Shown: one piece after another, positions 1 through 10,903 of the stretch
Layout of the letters: every line of letters begins with the position of its first letter
How positions within the stretch are numbered: the first letter of the stretch is position 1
Origin: Roridomyces roridus
Taxonomy: Eukaryota; Basidiomycota; Agaricomycetes; Agaricales; Mycenaceae
Length of the DNA stretch: 64,000 bases
Direction of reading: 5' to 3'
NCBI GenBank assembly: GCA_029378245.1
Contig: JARKIF010000016.1
Location: 62,001-126,000 of the forward strand
Program-made: the position numbers and the translations under genes
The notes under the pieces: generated by a model
Told to the model about the DNA's origin: nothing
The model's input: only the letters and a program-made list of their open reading frames with translations
Database searches by the model: none

Positions 1-22
1 GATTGCGCTGTCCGGACTATAG

Positions 23-1058
23 TCATGAATATCCAGGCGGCACAAGGGAAGATATGACACACCCTACACTCGAATTGTCGCTCGACCCGCTCGTACTCGA
101 GCTACTTCCGCTACCTGGACGGAAGTAATCCCTTGGTCCAAGGCTTTGTTGCTGCGGAGCAAGCAGCAACTCCATACCGAACCCAAGCGGAGCCGTAGGG
201 TGGGCTGAAGGCACACCAAACGACTGCGGACGCAATGCCAGGTCGATGTGCATCAGCGCTGGGTCGACGTTATGCATACCGCCGCCCTGCAGAGCGTAGC
301 CTGATTCCAGAGGAAGCGGTTTCCCAGCGTCGTCGAAGAACTGCCTATGCGAATCAAAGTCGTCATGCCCGCCGTCAAAGCTGTTGTAGCTGCTGCGGCG
401 CGATCTGGGGTCGGACTTGTCGTACGCGTCGTAGCTTCCGTCGCTCGCATTCATTGAGATGAGATTCATGTCGTCCAGGTCAAGCGGGGTGGGGAGCGAG
501 AAGCGTTTGGCAGAGTTGGTGAGGTGGGCTGGGAAAACGAGGGGAAGAGGGACGCAAGAAGAAAGTGGCTCGCCAAAAGTGCTATTTCGGCGCCGTTTTT
601 TGGCCGCCCTTTCGTGCGAGGGCCTTTGGGAAGGGGAATCGCCTGTCTGACGACCAGGTGGTCGGCCTCTGGGCCTGCCAAAACCCCGATTGGGTGCCCG
701 GGGCTTGATATCTTTTGAGTACTCGCAGAGCAGCCCTCGGGCAACGCAACGTGCGCAGGATGGATGGTCTCCCGAACACTACGTTGATGTTTTAGAGCGT
801 AGACGGAAAGCGAAATGAGCTCGAGCCGACCTTGGCCTTTCTCGACCGGCAGCTGTCGCACGCCTGCGTGGTCCTAATCCGTGGATTCTCTGGCATGTGG
901 TAGAAGATGCCCGTTGTCGGATCGAGGTTTCCTGAAATGCGTGGTACTGGCGGGGGTGGGAGGGTGTCTGGAAAGTCGTCGAGATTGAGAGGAGGCAGCC
1001 TGAGGTCGAGGGCGTCGTAGCTGGGGACGCGGTAGGGATAGAGCGAGTCGGAATACAT
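23..1058 (-). CDS. Zn2Cys6 fungal-type transcription factor, 327 aa
   Basis: Two exons (1058-831 and 778-23) separated by a 52-nt GT-AG intron. The intron falls inside the zinc cluster, and joining the exons completes it. Seen: near residues 68-97 the six cysteines have the spacing CX2CX6CX6CX2CX6C (CDSCRSRKAKC, then CARC and the final LLC), the signature of Gal4-type binuclear zinc clusters that bind DNA in the nucleus. After the cluster comes a basic stretch rich in Arg/Lys (GRPRGRPPGR, KKRRR), probably nuclear localisation or AT-hook-like DNA contact. A long Ser/Gly/Asp-rich tail follows with no fungal-specific transcription factor middle domain, so this is a short member of the family. 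The N-terminal 65 residues are proline-rich. The target genes cannot be told from the sequence. The start is the first ATG of the zinc-cluster frame, and the stop is TGA at 23-25. Confidence 0.85.
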
Positions 1059-2873
1059 GATGATGGGTGGGGACGAGGTGGGTGTCCCAATCGGGGTTTC
1101 TGCAAACGACTAAATAATAAAATAATTGATTCCGCGGACAGAAAATTGACTTGGAGTCCGGGGACTCAGTTGGTAATTTATTGGCCGTGAGCGAACCGAG
1201 GATAGAAGCCTTCTTGTGCCTTTAACAGATGCTTCTTTCAACCTTGTGTCAGTCTTCGCGCCTTCTAATCGCCTTTCCAACTGCTCCGCGGACACTCAAT
1301 CTTTTAACCTCGCCAGCTCTTTTTATGCTCGTCTCGCTCGCGGGAGGCCCCCGGCGTTGAGCTGGGTCGCCGTCTGCCGTACGTGGATCTTTCAAATGAA
1401 CAGCGTCCAGAAAATTTCCAGTCCCGTCCTCTTTACGTAAATTTCCCGCCACCTCCCCGACTCGAATCCTCGAAATGAACGTTGTAAACCCCAGTCTGGA
1501 GCTTACTTACAATATCAACCCTCCAATTCATTGCTACGAGTGCTATGCCTGCTTAAGGCTGTTTCCGCTATCTGCGGCGCAGGAGGCTGCAGATTGACGT
1601 CTCGCAGTCTAATTGACTGAACACTCAGCCCACCGTTAACTCGTTCTGTGCCTGGTAGGAATCCCAGGTAGTTGCCGAATGCCTCATTCCCTTTCAGCTC
1701 GTTCAGTTCTCAACATGTTTTGATTGTCCTGCTTGTTCAGTTCATCACTCGACACTACGACAATCGTTGACAACGATTCGTTCACCGGCGTTCAGGCCCT
1801 CCGATCTAGTCCATGCACTAATCCTCCTCAGGTCATGACCAGTAAGTACTAAGTCTTAGCCACAGCTCGTAGCCTGATGTCGTGCTAACTTCCAATAACC
1901 TCTAGCTGCCCTTCAGGCTGGACTCGGCTTCTACGCTATCTAATACCCACTGTGATAATTCAAGAGCTATAGCCATCCCCTCGACTAAACAGGGCCTCCT
2001 TGCACGTCATCTACCCCGTGGCGTCCCCTTGAATCCGGCAAGTAAAATAAAATCTAGGTTTTAGCCTCGTCGACTTCTCTGTACATTCTGCCTCCAGCTC
2101 GAGAACAAGGACTTGCCAACCCAGCATGCCAACTTGGAGTTCTTTCAGCCTATAGTTAATCTAATTTCTGTGCCAATTCGCCGGTCGGTGTTGAATCACG
2201 TACTCAATACGCAACGGTCTTGGTTTGTAGTTCTCTTTGGTCTGTGCGCCGCCAACGTGTATTCGACTCCGCTCTAGGCTGGATGGTAATTGTGGAGCCG
2301 CTTTCTGCTCAGCGTCCGACTCTTTAGGGATGGCTTTTCCCGCATCTTCTTCGTTCAATTTTTCAAGCGCGTTCTGTTGTTACATGCACAGCTGCTCTTC
2401 TCGTTGCACTTGATTTCTGCAACCTGAAAGTCCTCAATTCTGATTTCTGAATCGAAATTTATTTTCACCAGAAGCCGCGGCGGCAGAGTAATGGAAAAAT
2501 TGCCACCGTCTGTCCAGTGTCGCGTGGCGAGCAAAATTTATGCTGGCATTCTAATTTATCCCTAGGCCTAATTGCAAACGCCGCCCTCGGGGCCGAGCCT
2601 AATTGGCATCGTAGTCGCTTGATTCTTGGAATTCTGGAAAGTGGACGGTCATGTGATTGGAGGTAGGGCGGGAAAACGCGTGTGGAGGGAGAGATTGTTC
2701 AGACATTCAACATACATAGAGAGCGAAAGCCGAAAACTCCGAAAATCGTTCGGACGGCTCAGACCGACTGATGGCACCTGACCGCGAACTTGTTTGTCCT
2801 TGACCGTGAGTCAACACGCCAAGCCTCGCTTCAGCTCTCGCTTCTCCCTCACCATTTGCTCACCGTCATCATC
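1059..2873. other. Gene-poor spacer, 1.8 kb
   Basis: No long open frame with a recognisable product. It must hold the 5' regions of the Zn2Cys6 gene (minus strand) and the PPOX-like gene (plus strand). The only gene-like signal is the spliced short-ORF transcript candidate at 1835-1943. Confidence 0.5.
1835..1943 (+). other. Candidate spliced transcript with a 14-codon ORF
   Basis: An ATG at 1835 is followed after 7 nt by a strong intron (1842-1905). Its donor is GTAAGT, there is a GTGCTAAC branch site about 20 nt before the end, and the acceptor is CTCTAG. Splicing gives an open frame of 14 codons (MTTALQAGLGFYAI) ending at TAA 1941-1943. An AATAAA-like sequence lies near 2044. The splice signals are as good as those of the real genes around it, so a transcript is likely. 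Whether the peptide is made, or the RNA is non-coding or a leader, cannot be told. Confidence 0.35.
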
Positions 2874-3793
2874 ATGGTCCAATTCTTCGACGAAATCTCG
2901 CCCAGCCTGGGTCGATGGATAAACGAGCAGCAAGTCTTCTGGATCGCCACAGCTCCACTCGGCGGCAGCGGCCACATTAATGTCTCTCCCAAGGGCGGCG
3001 AAGGTGGGTATCTACACTGCGAGGTGCTCTCCAGTGACATCTGAGATGAGGACAGGGATGTTCCACATTGTGAATCCGCGCCAGGTCTGGTACGAAGACC
3101 TCACGGGCAGTGGTGAGTGCGTCGTTTTCACGATCCAACACCCACTCATGCTACAGGCGTCGAAACTATCTCCCATCTGCGCGAAAACGGTCGTATCACG
3201 GTCCTTTTCAACGCTTTTGAAGGCCCGCCACGCATTGCACGACTTTACGGCCGCGGCACCGTCTACGAATTCGGCACCCCCGAGTACGAGGCATACGTCC
3301 CGGCAGAGTCGCGTAAACCAGGGTCTAGATCCGTCATCCTTATCGACGTGCATAAAGTCAGCACGGTAAGTCCACTCCTCAGCGACGGGTAACATTTATA
3401 TCTCACCTGCCGTACAACTCCCAGTCATGCGGCTACGCTGTCCCGTTCTTCGACTTCAAGTCTCACCGCACCCGATTGTTGACGTGGGCTGCGAAAAAAG
3501 AAATCAATGACAACGAGGACGTCAAGACTCGAGGCGAAGACGGCTTCGTAGACGGCCTCCGGCGTTATTGGACCACGAAGAACGCCCAGAGCCTCGATGG
3601 TCTCACCGGTCTCACCTTTGCGCCGTCGACGAAGGGAAAATTCCCGGCGCAGGACGCAGCGGGGTTCAAGCCGGATAATGAGAAGATTCGGAATCGCTCG
3701 ATGGATGGGGTGGTTCTAGGAGGAATGAATCTCCTGGTTGGGATAGGGCTGGGCGTTGTTGCTACCTCTGTGTATATGAGGATGGTGCGGTGA
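2874..3793 (+). CDS. Pyridoxamine 5'-phosphate oxidase-like (FMN-binding split barrel) protein, 254 aa
   Basis: Four exons (2874-3003, 3056-3112, 3157-3365, 3425-3793), all phases consistent. Seen: the N-terminal half carries the split-barrel pattern of fungal PPOX-class proteins (FWIATAPLGGSGHINVSPKG, then VWYEDLTGSG, then ENGRITVLFNAFEGPPRI and RLYGRGTVYE). Family knowledge: such proteins bind FMN or a related flavin and reduce or oxidise small substrates. Most fungal members have no assigned substrate. The last about 25 residues (VVLGGMNLLVGIGLGVVATS) are a hydrophobic helix followed by a short basic end, so the protein is probably tail-anchored with its catalytic barrel in the cytosol. 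The start ATG follows a run of CATCATC and is the first in frame. The substrate is unknown. Confidence 0.85.
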
Positions 3794-3920
3794 GCTTTCT
3801 GTGTAGTTTGTATCCCTTGTACCACTTGTAACCCTACTCGATAATCGTTGAACCAAGTTCCTCAAAAATCACCGATAAATATATGCGTTTCACACAAACA
3901 GGGTACTCAAACATTAATAC

Positions 3921-6900
3921 TCATGCAACCACAGAAAGCCACTTCCGACACTGAGCTGCCCCACACAAGCACCTTGTACGCGTCTTGCTCTGCTTCATGA
4001 TCGATTTCGACTTTTCCTTGTACCTCTTCGCCTCAAATTCGATCTGATGTGAGGGATTGTAATCGAATGTCAGTTCGGTGTATGCAGGGATCGTTTTGGT
4101 CGCTACGAGCGCAATGTAAGGCATATTGTCCTGCGTACTCGGGTAAGGGAGCATAGACCTAGAGGATCAAGAACATAACCTACTTGAGGCATGGTGTCGT
4201 AAACGACTGAAATAATCTTGAGGTTTGGGACGCAGGAGTGGCTGGGTGGATTGGTCGAAAACGACTCGGACACCAGTGGAATCACTTACTTGATGAAACG
4301 TGTCCAGTTTCCTGGGCAGGGTCAGTATAATAATTGCGTTGAACAAGGTTCGACGCACCACACCCATACGCATCGACACTATACGCATTTTCCGGCGGGT
4401 CTTCGTCCGGCGCCTCGTTCACGTCAAGGTCAAAGCAATATGATGCCCTCCTGCCTGACAGCTTGTCTGCATCCTCGCGTCGACTGGAGAAATCATCAAG
4501 ACATTTCAGTTGGAGTTGACTGAGCATGCACTCACATTAACAGCCTAACACTAGTTCATTTTGCGAATCGGGTAGAAAGGGTGCAGACAGAAACCACGTA
4601 CCCAGTATAAAGCCCAACCACCCTCCCACGAACCAAGTTGACCGGGATGCGAGCACCCCACCCGCGTTCCTCCGTCTTGAATATTTGAACCGGCAATGGG
4701 CGCGGGAATTGGGCGACGCGATTTATGCATTTGGGTGGACATGAACAGTACTGCGGAGGTGGTTCACTCGCAGGTTAGCTGTAAGAAAGGCGAACTGACA
4801 GTGTTGCATTCCGTGATCTCCTCATCGGTGTTGAACGCAAAGAGGCCCTGGAAACAAGGTTTCAATCAATGAAGATGTGAAGAGAGAAAAACTGAACCTG
4901 GTCTGTATACGCATGCTTACGCTCCGTGCAGCAGCCGCATTTACTCGCTTTCGAACAGCCCGCCACGCCATCGCATTCACACCCGGCCATTGGGCTCGGT
5001 TCGGCGATTCCGATATCGCTGCATGCTCGTTAGAAAGGTCAATCGAGCAGAAACCAAACTTACAAAAGGTACTTGCGCTCCAGATACGGGAAAAGCACGC
5101 CGATTCCAGGAGGAACCTCCTCCTCGTCGACGTCATTGATGAACTCGATTCTCGCGGCTCCTGCGTCTCGAGCGAGTCTGTTCCATTCGTTTTGGATTAT
5201 CTCCCGTCTTGTAGTTCCGGATTTCAACGAGAACAGTTTGACTACTGCAGCAGAATCACATACCGACTCATGCGGGTCATTGACGCAGCGATATTTAGCG
5301 GGCGAGCAAAGACGACCTCATGGCTGGAAGTTTGGGTGTGAGGAAGAGGCGCTACTGTTTGTTTCTGCTTCAGTGGGCCAGATTGCCGTCGGTTGGGCTG
5401 CGGACTCGACCCGATTCCACTAGTAGACTGTGTGTCTTCTTCACGTAGAAATTCCGCCACACCGGCAGCCTCCACGTCCGAGGAGGTTGCTTTATTCAGC
5501 GTGATCAGCAAGGTTGAAAAGGAAAGAAAGTGACAAACCAGAGGAAGAAGAAACAGCATGAACCCTCTCCCATCTCCGCTCCAGAATCTCCGGGATACCT
5601 TCCCTCTGATTAATGCCCTCCCTGCACTCTCTTAACACACGTGAATCTGAGTTGAGCCCGAGGCCTCCGCACAGGAGCGCCCACCCGCCCGCGAGCTGAG
5701 TTTTCCAGGTTGAAATAAGCAGCCCAAGGATGGATATTGTTTTCGCTTCCCTCCGCAGTCGGATGCTTGTATTCTTTTGGATGGCTCGATGAAGTGCGGA
5801 GGAGGAGGTAGGTTCACGCGGGGATGGTGGGGAAGATCGATAGGCGTTCCACGTATCGAGTGATTCGGCTTTCCACTGTTGGTGGAGTTGTTCCAAGGTG
5901 GTGATCGCATCCAGCTGCGTTGCCAAGAGTTTTCCTGAAGAGTTTAGATGAGATGAGTTTCCCAAACGAAGAATGGTAGTTACCACTGTTTTCTGGTGGA
6001 AGACCATGTGGTACGTTGTCGTTGTCATTTTGAACCAAAGGCAGCAAAGAGTCACGCCAGAGCATAAATTCACGGGCGAAATTCCACACAATGTCCGCAT
6101 CGTCTTGCGAGGCGAGAGGGTGTGGCCAGGTTCGTATGAGGTTTCCCAACCAGCGCACCTCTCCTTTAAGCATATCGTTCCGGAGACGGAGGAGCATTGC
6201 CTCAGGCGTTTCTGTGGAAGGTAACGAGGAATTATTAATAATATCTTCGTCCTCTGGCGATGATGCAGCGGGCACCGGCTTGACGCCCTGCATAGCGGTG
6301 CTATCATCGACCGGCGTGGCGACGAGGATAAAGCCATCGTCGTTAATGCCCAGCTAAGTCAAGTGTCAATTGAGTGAGGCTTTAATGGACTGTTGGGATA
6401 ACTCACAGTTTCGACAACCGAGTCTTCTGCTTCGAGTTGTTTTCCATTCAGAGTAAAGTAAAGGAGAGCTGGATCCATATTTGCAGCGTTCTTTCGTCCT
6501 TGTCAGCAGGTATCTGCTTTGAAAACGAGACAAACCCACTCCATAAGCGGCGAAAAGGGTCGTAAACTTGAGAGCCACATCGCGGTAATCCACGGTGAAA
6601 AATTGAGAGGCTACAAGGATCGGTCAGTGTTGAATTGCAAACATTGACGCAGTCGCACGCATGGTAAAATGTTGAATCGCGATTTTAAGAACCACTGAGC
6701 ATTTAATTATATCTGCATCGTTCATTCCGAGCTGGTGGCATGAGAGAAGGCTCTACATGAGTAGATTGGAGCCTACCGCCGCAGGGGTATCGCTGTCCTG
6801 GAGCAGTTTGTTGTTGTAAGAGAAGACGAGGGATCCTGAGCAAGTAAGTGGCGTGATTCTTTGTTGAGATCGCGTGGCGCACCTTTCTTTTTTCCATAAA

Positions 6901-7131
6901 GAGTCTACACGGTACATTGAGTTCATTGTTTGGGCAGAAAAAATTGAATCAACCTCAATTTGGCGGAAGGCTTGACCCAGAATTGCCCCAGTTTTCAAAG
7001 TGATGGAGTATTCACTTTGACTCGCGCCGGCTACGTGTCAACTATCAATGAGAGTGGAATGGTTAAAATAGATTTAGCCCACTATCTCTGGGAACGGTGT
7101 AGGAAAATCTCAAGTTGATATCCCATGACAT
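3921..7131 (-). CDS. Tandem SUMO-like domains fused to a SUV39-type H3K9 methyltransferase (pre-SET, SET, post-SET), 777 aa
   Basis: Eighteen exons: 7131-7083, 7030-6911, 6835-6777, 6731-6659, 6610-6540, 6490-6407, 6353-5984, 5934-5539, 5489-5264, 5207-5064, 5018-4898, 4847-4800, 4750-4602, 4544-4536, 4483-4359, 4311-4290, 4241-4184, 4130-3921. Every phase fits, giving 2334 nt. Residues 1-90 and about 90-165 each look like a SUMO-like (Rad60-SLD type) beta-grasp fold: SDTPAALGMNDADIIKC in the first, LLYFTLNGKQLEAEDSVVET then LGINDDGFILVAT in the second. An unassigned linker follows to about 480. Then the pre-SET cysteine cluster (GCECDGVAGC, CGCC, YCSCPPKC), the SET motifs GNWTRFINHSC and ELTFDYN, and the post-SET CLCGAAQC. 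The catalytic motifs are intact. By family it should methylate histone H3 lysine 9 in the nucleus. No chromodomain is seen. The exon 2/3 splice (75-nt intron with GTGTAG donor) is the least certain; reading through it also stays open. The role of the SUMO-like part is inference. Confidence 0.8.
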
Positions 7132-7447
7132 GAATGACTTTGAGTCGGAGTATGCAGTAACTTGTACAAGTCAACACCAAGGCGTCGGGCGATGCTGAAT
7201 TCGAGTAATCAGGCCGCTGGCTGGTTCTTTGGTGTGCTGTTACAGAGAGTGCAAGCCCAGAGACCGACTCGTACCAGCCTATCGGCAACGTGTAAGAGAA
7301 GTTTGTGGCGTAGCGGAAGAAGACAACAAGGTCCCAAAACGGGAATGATTCCATCACCTCGGAAGCAATTCGCTTCTTGCACTCGACACCAACTCGACAC
7401 GCGCCCGAGGCTCAGCAGAGGGCGCCGTAAACTTGGAGCACCCGCCA
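7132..7447. promoter_or_regulatory. Divergent promoter region shared by the SUMO-like/SUV39 gene and the UBP8-like gene
   Basis: The start codons of two chromatin genes lie 316 bp apart and point away from each other, so both 5' regions must sit here. Minus-strand open frames in it have no recognisable content. No clear TATA box was seen. Co-regulation is an inference. Confidence 0.4.
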
Positions 7448-9565
7448 ATGGACGCCTCAACCTGTCCACACATTGCCTCCGTGATCTCTACTGCGGATGA
7501 GTCAGGAAGTCCCCTCAAGAAATTCCGGGAGGTGGTGGCCTGGGAGGTCCGTCGAGGTCAGGCCGTGAAGAATCCGGCAAAGCGGAGAAAGGCACGTCTC
7601 TCTCACTACTTTATGGCCTGGCCTCATCTGCATCTCAAGATATCCGCCCCGACCTGTGGCACTTGCGAGATAGCCCTTCACCGGCCATTTGTCTGTCTCC
7701 ACTGCTCGTACGCGGGCTGCTGGAAGAGCGGGCATGTGTCGGCGCATTTGAAGCAATCTCGGCACCAATTTTGTGCGTATACTTTTTGTCTGATTATCCG
7801 TTTTTTAAACCGCGTTGTGAAGGTGCGGACGTCAAGTCGGGGTCCATCTTCTGCTCCGAATGTCAAGATTTTGTATACCACAGCAAGGTGGACGAGATAT
7901 ATCTCGAATCGACGGTTGCTGTGGAGGAAGAGGAAACTAGATTCCAAGGTCCGTCCTTTCCCATGACTGAATGTTCTCGAAAACTCTCGTAGTCTCCAAG
8001 AAACGCAGGGAGCCGTATCAGGTCTGGCATCCGACCGCCGAAGATACCAGGGCTTTGAATAATTCTGTGGCAATTCCGTGTCAAGGTGAGTCGACCAAAG
8101 TACAAAACATAGCAATTGACATTTTCCAGGCCGTCGGGGTCTACTCAACCTCGGTCAGACGTGTTTCATGAACGTCGTCCTCCAGTCCTTTGTCCACAAT
8201 CCACTCCTCCGCAACTACTTCCTCGGCGACAAACACAACCACAAGCAATGCAAAGTCGAGGAAGATTGTACCTGTTGCGAGATGGACAAGCTCTTCACCG
8301 AGGTGAGTTGAATTGCTCTTTTGTTTTTACCCTTGACGAATGGTGGCAGATATTCTCCGACGAAACCACAGCATACGGTCCAATCAACTTCCTCGTCAGC
8401 ACCTGGCGAAAATCCGCCGAGCTCGCAGGCTACGCTCAACAAGACGCGCATGAATTCTTCATTTCCACCCTGAACCACATCCACAGCAACTGCCGCGGTT
8501 CCACCAATGTCTCGTGTAACTGTATCATCCACTTGACGTTCGCAGGGCAGCTGCAGAGCGACGTTGTCTGCGAGCGGTGCAGGAATGTGACAAGTACTGT
8601 GGACCCAATGCTTGATATTAGTCTTGAGCTGAAGGGAACGGACAACACCATCGCGGCGTGTTTGAAGCGGTAAGTTTGACACCGAGATGCTTTTGACTTG
8701 GTTGAGCTGTTCGATAGATATACACAGCCAGAGAAGCTCGGCGCGAAGCAATACAGTTGCGCTAAATGCGGGAAGGGTGCTCAAGTAAGTCCTCTTTGTT
8801 TTCATTGACTTTGCTGACTTGCCTACAGGAAGCCTCAAAACGGCTGAGCATCAAGAAACTCCCGCCCGTGTTGAGTTTCCAATTCAAAGTACGCTGTGCT
8901 TCTTTTCTCCTTCTTTGTTTATCGACTCTTTTCAGCGCTTCGAACACAAGACAGCAGACAAGAGCTCGGCACGTAAGATCGACTCGCAGATACGGTTCCC
9001 AGCGGTGTTGAATATGGCTCCGTTCACGACGCTCGGGATGAAGAGCTCGGAGAAGGAGAATTCGTACGATCGTCCTTTTTTGTGAGCAACCATACTGAAT
9101 TGAATGGCAGATACCCTGGCCCAGCTGCTATGTACGAATACGATTTGTTTGCTGTTATCAACCACGAGGGGCAGATTAACAACGGGCATTATACGAATTA
9201 TGCGCGGTTTGAGGATGAGGTTCGTTGTTTCTTGGTTCATTCTAAACTGTTTTTGCTCAGTCATTTAGTGGTACCGCTTCGACGACGACAAGTAAGCGTC
9301 CTCATCCCATCCCAATTATATCTCATTTTTCCTTAGAGTCACCCATGCGACCCTCTCGGCGTGCCTCAACTCCAAAGCCTACATGTGCTTTTATGTGAAG
9401 CGGCACCTGGACTACAAGCCCTATATGACGCCGACGTATGTGCTCCTACGCGAGAACGAGGCCGTGCGTGAGAAGGAGAAGGAGTTGGAGCGGGAGCGGG
9501 AGAGGTTGAAGGAGCAAGCGAGGAGGGATAGGGAGTTGGAGGATTCGTTGTTGGCGATGGTGTAA
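7448..9565 (+). CDS. UBP8: Ubiquitin-specific protease of the UBP8/USP22 type (SAGA H2B deubiquitinase)
   Basis: Eleven exons (7448-7772, 7823-7948, 7993-8085, 8130-8302, 8350-8669, 8718-8784, 8829-8888, 8936-9063, 9111-9219, 9269-9291, 9337-9565). An N-terminal UBP zinc finger (TCPH; PTCGTCE; FVCLHCSYAGCW; HLKQSRHQFC; SIFCSECQDF) is followed by a USP catalytic domain. The Cys box is LLNLGQTCFMN, the His box is GHYTNYARF, and the C-terminal acidic motif is WYRFDDDKV. A zinc site appears as CERC and CAKC. Zinc finger plus this catalytic core, with little else, is the layout of yeast Ubp8 and human USP22, which remove ubiquitin from histone H2B within SAGA. The protein ends in a charged coiled coil (about 40 residues of Glu/Arg). 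An odd in-frame stretch between RRKARL and PTCGTC (near 7595-7650) looks intron-like but cannot be removed without breaking the frame. Confidence 0.9.
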
Positions 9566-9645
9566 AGAGCTACCCCGGAATCTCATTTGTGTACCTATAT
9601 CTATTATACATAGAACTCGCGAGCTTGATCCCGAATGGCAACTCT

Positions 9646-10701
9646 TCAGCTGGATAAAATATCGTTCCTGGCAACCCAAAATTCATCCTTGATGATATCG
9701 CAATGCAACACAACGGTTCGCGTGCGGGGTTTTGTCCTCGAACGCATGTGCTTAGCGGGAGCTGCATCTGAAGCCGTCGATGTTTCTGTCTGCGAATCTT
9801 CCGGAATCTGCAAGAGAAAATCCGTCAATTGCAAGGTCTGTCAGAAAAAAAGCCAACCTCTTCGCGGATGATTGTACTTCCTTTGCGGAATCTGGGGTCC
9901 AGAGTGTTGTAGTTGATGTTGAAGCGGGAGAAGAGAATTTCATTCTTTTCTTTGGAGACTGTGCCCTACAAAACGATTGGCTCAGGTATTTCGGAATGGT
10001 TGAGATAACCTTTAGCGTGGCGTGAGCTTGTGTAGTACTTTCGCCGCCTTGCTGGACCAGTGTCCAGAAGACTGTATTGTATAGATTATTTATGTGGGCT
10101 TGAAGGCGGGTCAGACTCTTTTTGTTGGGCTGGTCCAACATGATAACCTACTGTCCGTCTGCCTCCATGAGAAATAATCCCGGATTTCGCGTTCACTGGG
10201 GTAAAGAACGATCCTTCCATCGAATGACGGTGGATACTTGAGCGGAGTGTCAGGAAAGTATGTCGTCCATCGGAAAACATATGATGAGGTGAAGAACGAG
10301 GTCAGAGTTGAGACGATCTTGGCATTTCGACGATTGTACAACGATGCCGACTTTCGGATGAGAAAACTGGGGTGGAATTTTAGCCATCGAATCAACGCAG
10401 CCAAGGACGAGGGCGACCTGAATTCATCAGACTCTCCGAATGCGAGGGTTATGTCGGGATACTGTTCCATGAGATCTTGAGCGGCGTGATCCATGAGTTG
10501 AAGAGCTCGAAGATCGTTGGGCTTGTTGAACTCGTGCGCGTCGGAAAAGCTATCTGGCTAGACTGAAGTTCGGGCAAGGGGACCATTGGATGCATACCGA
10601 TGGAAAGAGTGACCATCGAGACGGAAGACCATGAAGGTTCCCTGCAACAGCGGGTCGGGCAGCTCGAAATTCCGCACGTAGGCATACTTGGAACCCGCCA
10701 T
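9646..10701 (-). CDS. THG1: tRNA(His) guanylyltransferase
   Basis: Six exons (10701-10598, 10549-10418, 10366-10152, 10098-10010, 9965-9858, 9807-9646). The protein reads as a full-length Thg1: MAGSKYAYVRNFE at the N-terminus, the metal-binding FRLDGHSFHRFS, AFGESDEFSF with the second catalytic acid pair, the HINNLYNT motif followed by VFWTLVQQGG, and GTVSKEKNEILF then FNINYN. By family it adds the essential G(-1) to the 5' end of tRNA(His) in 3'-5' polymerisation. The joins DEF|SF and TD|THINN restore conserved motifs, which fixes those splice sites. It is divergent from the CaMK-type kinase, with 202 bp between start codons. It ends 80 bp past the UBP8-like gene's stop, so the two are convergent. 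Confidence 0.92.
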
Positions 10702-10903
10702 AGGGTGAAAGTTGAGTTCAAAGAAGATGCCGGGCCCTTATCCGAGCGAGTCGGCTGTCCAAATCCAGCATGACATCAGTGTTCGCTGCCCTCAGGGCAG
10801 TGTCTGTATTCCTTTTCTGCTTTCCGCTTCTTCCATCTTGGTCCCTACCTTCCTGGCAACCCTCTCTCCGTCTATTCAGACGACGCCCTGACGCTGGTCC
10901 ACC

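Noticed and set aside
3921..7131. Reading the SUMO-like part and the SET part as two genes
   Set aside because: All exon phases connect, no stop or intergenic gap separates them, and the linker stays open in phase. Kept as a testable alternative in the findings.
7595..7640. Candidate intron in the first exon of the UBP8-like gene
   Set aside because: Removing the only GT-AG interval (44 nt) breaks the frame into the zinc finger, so the sequence is kept as coding.
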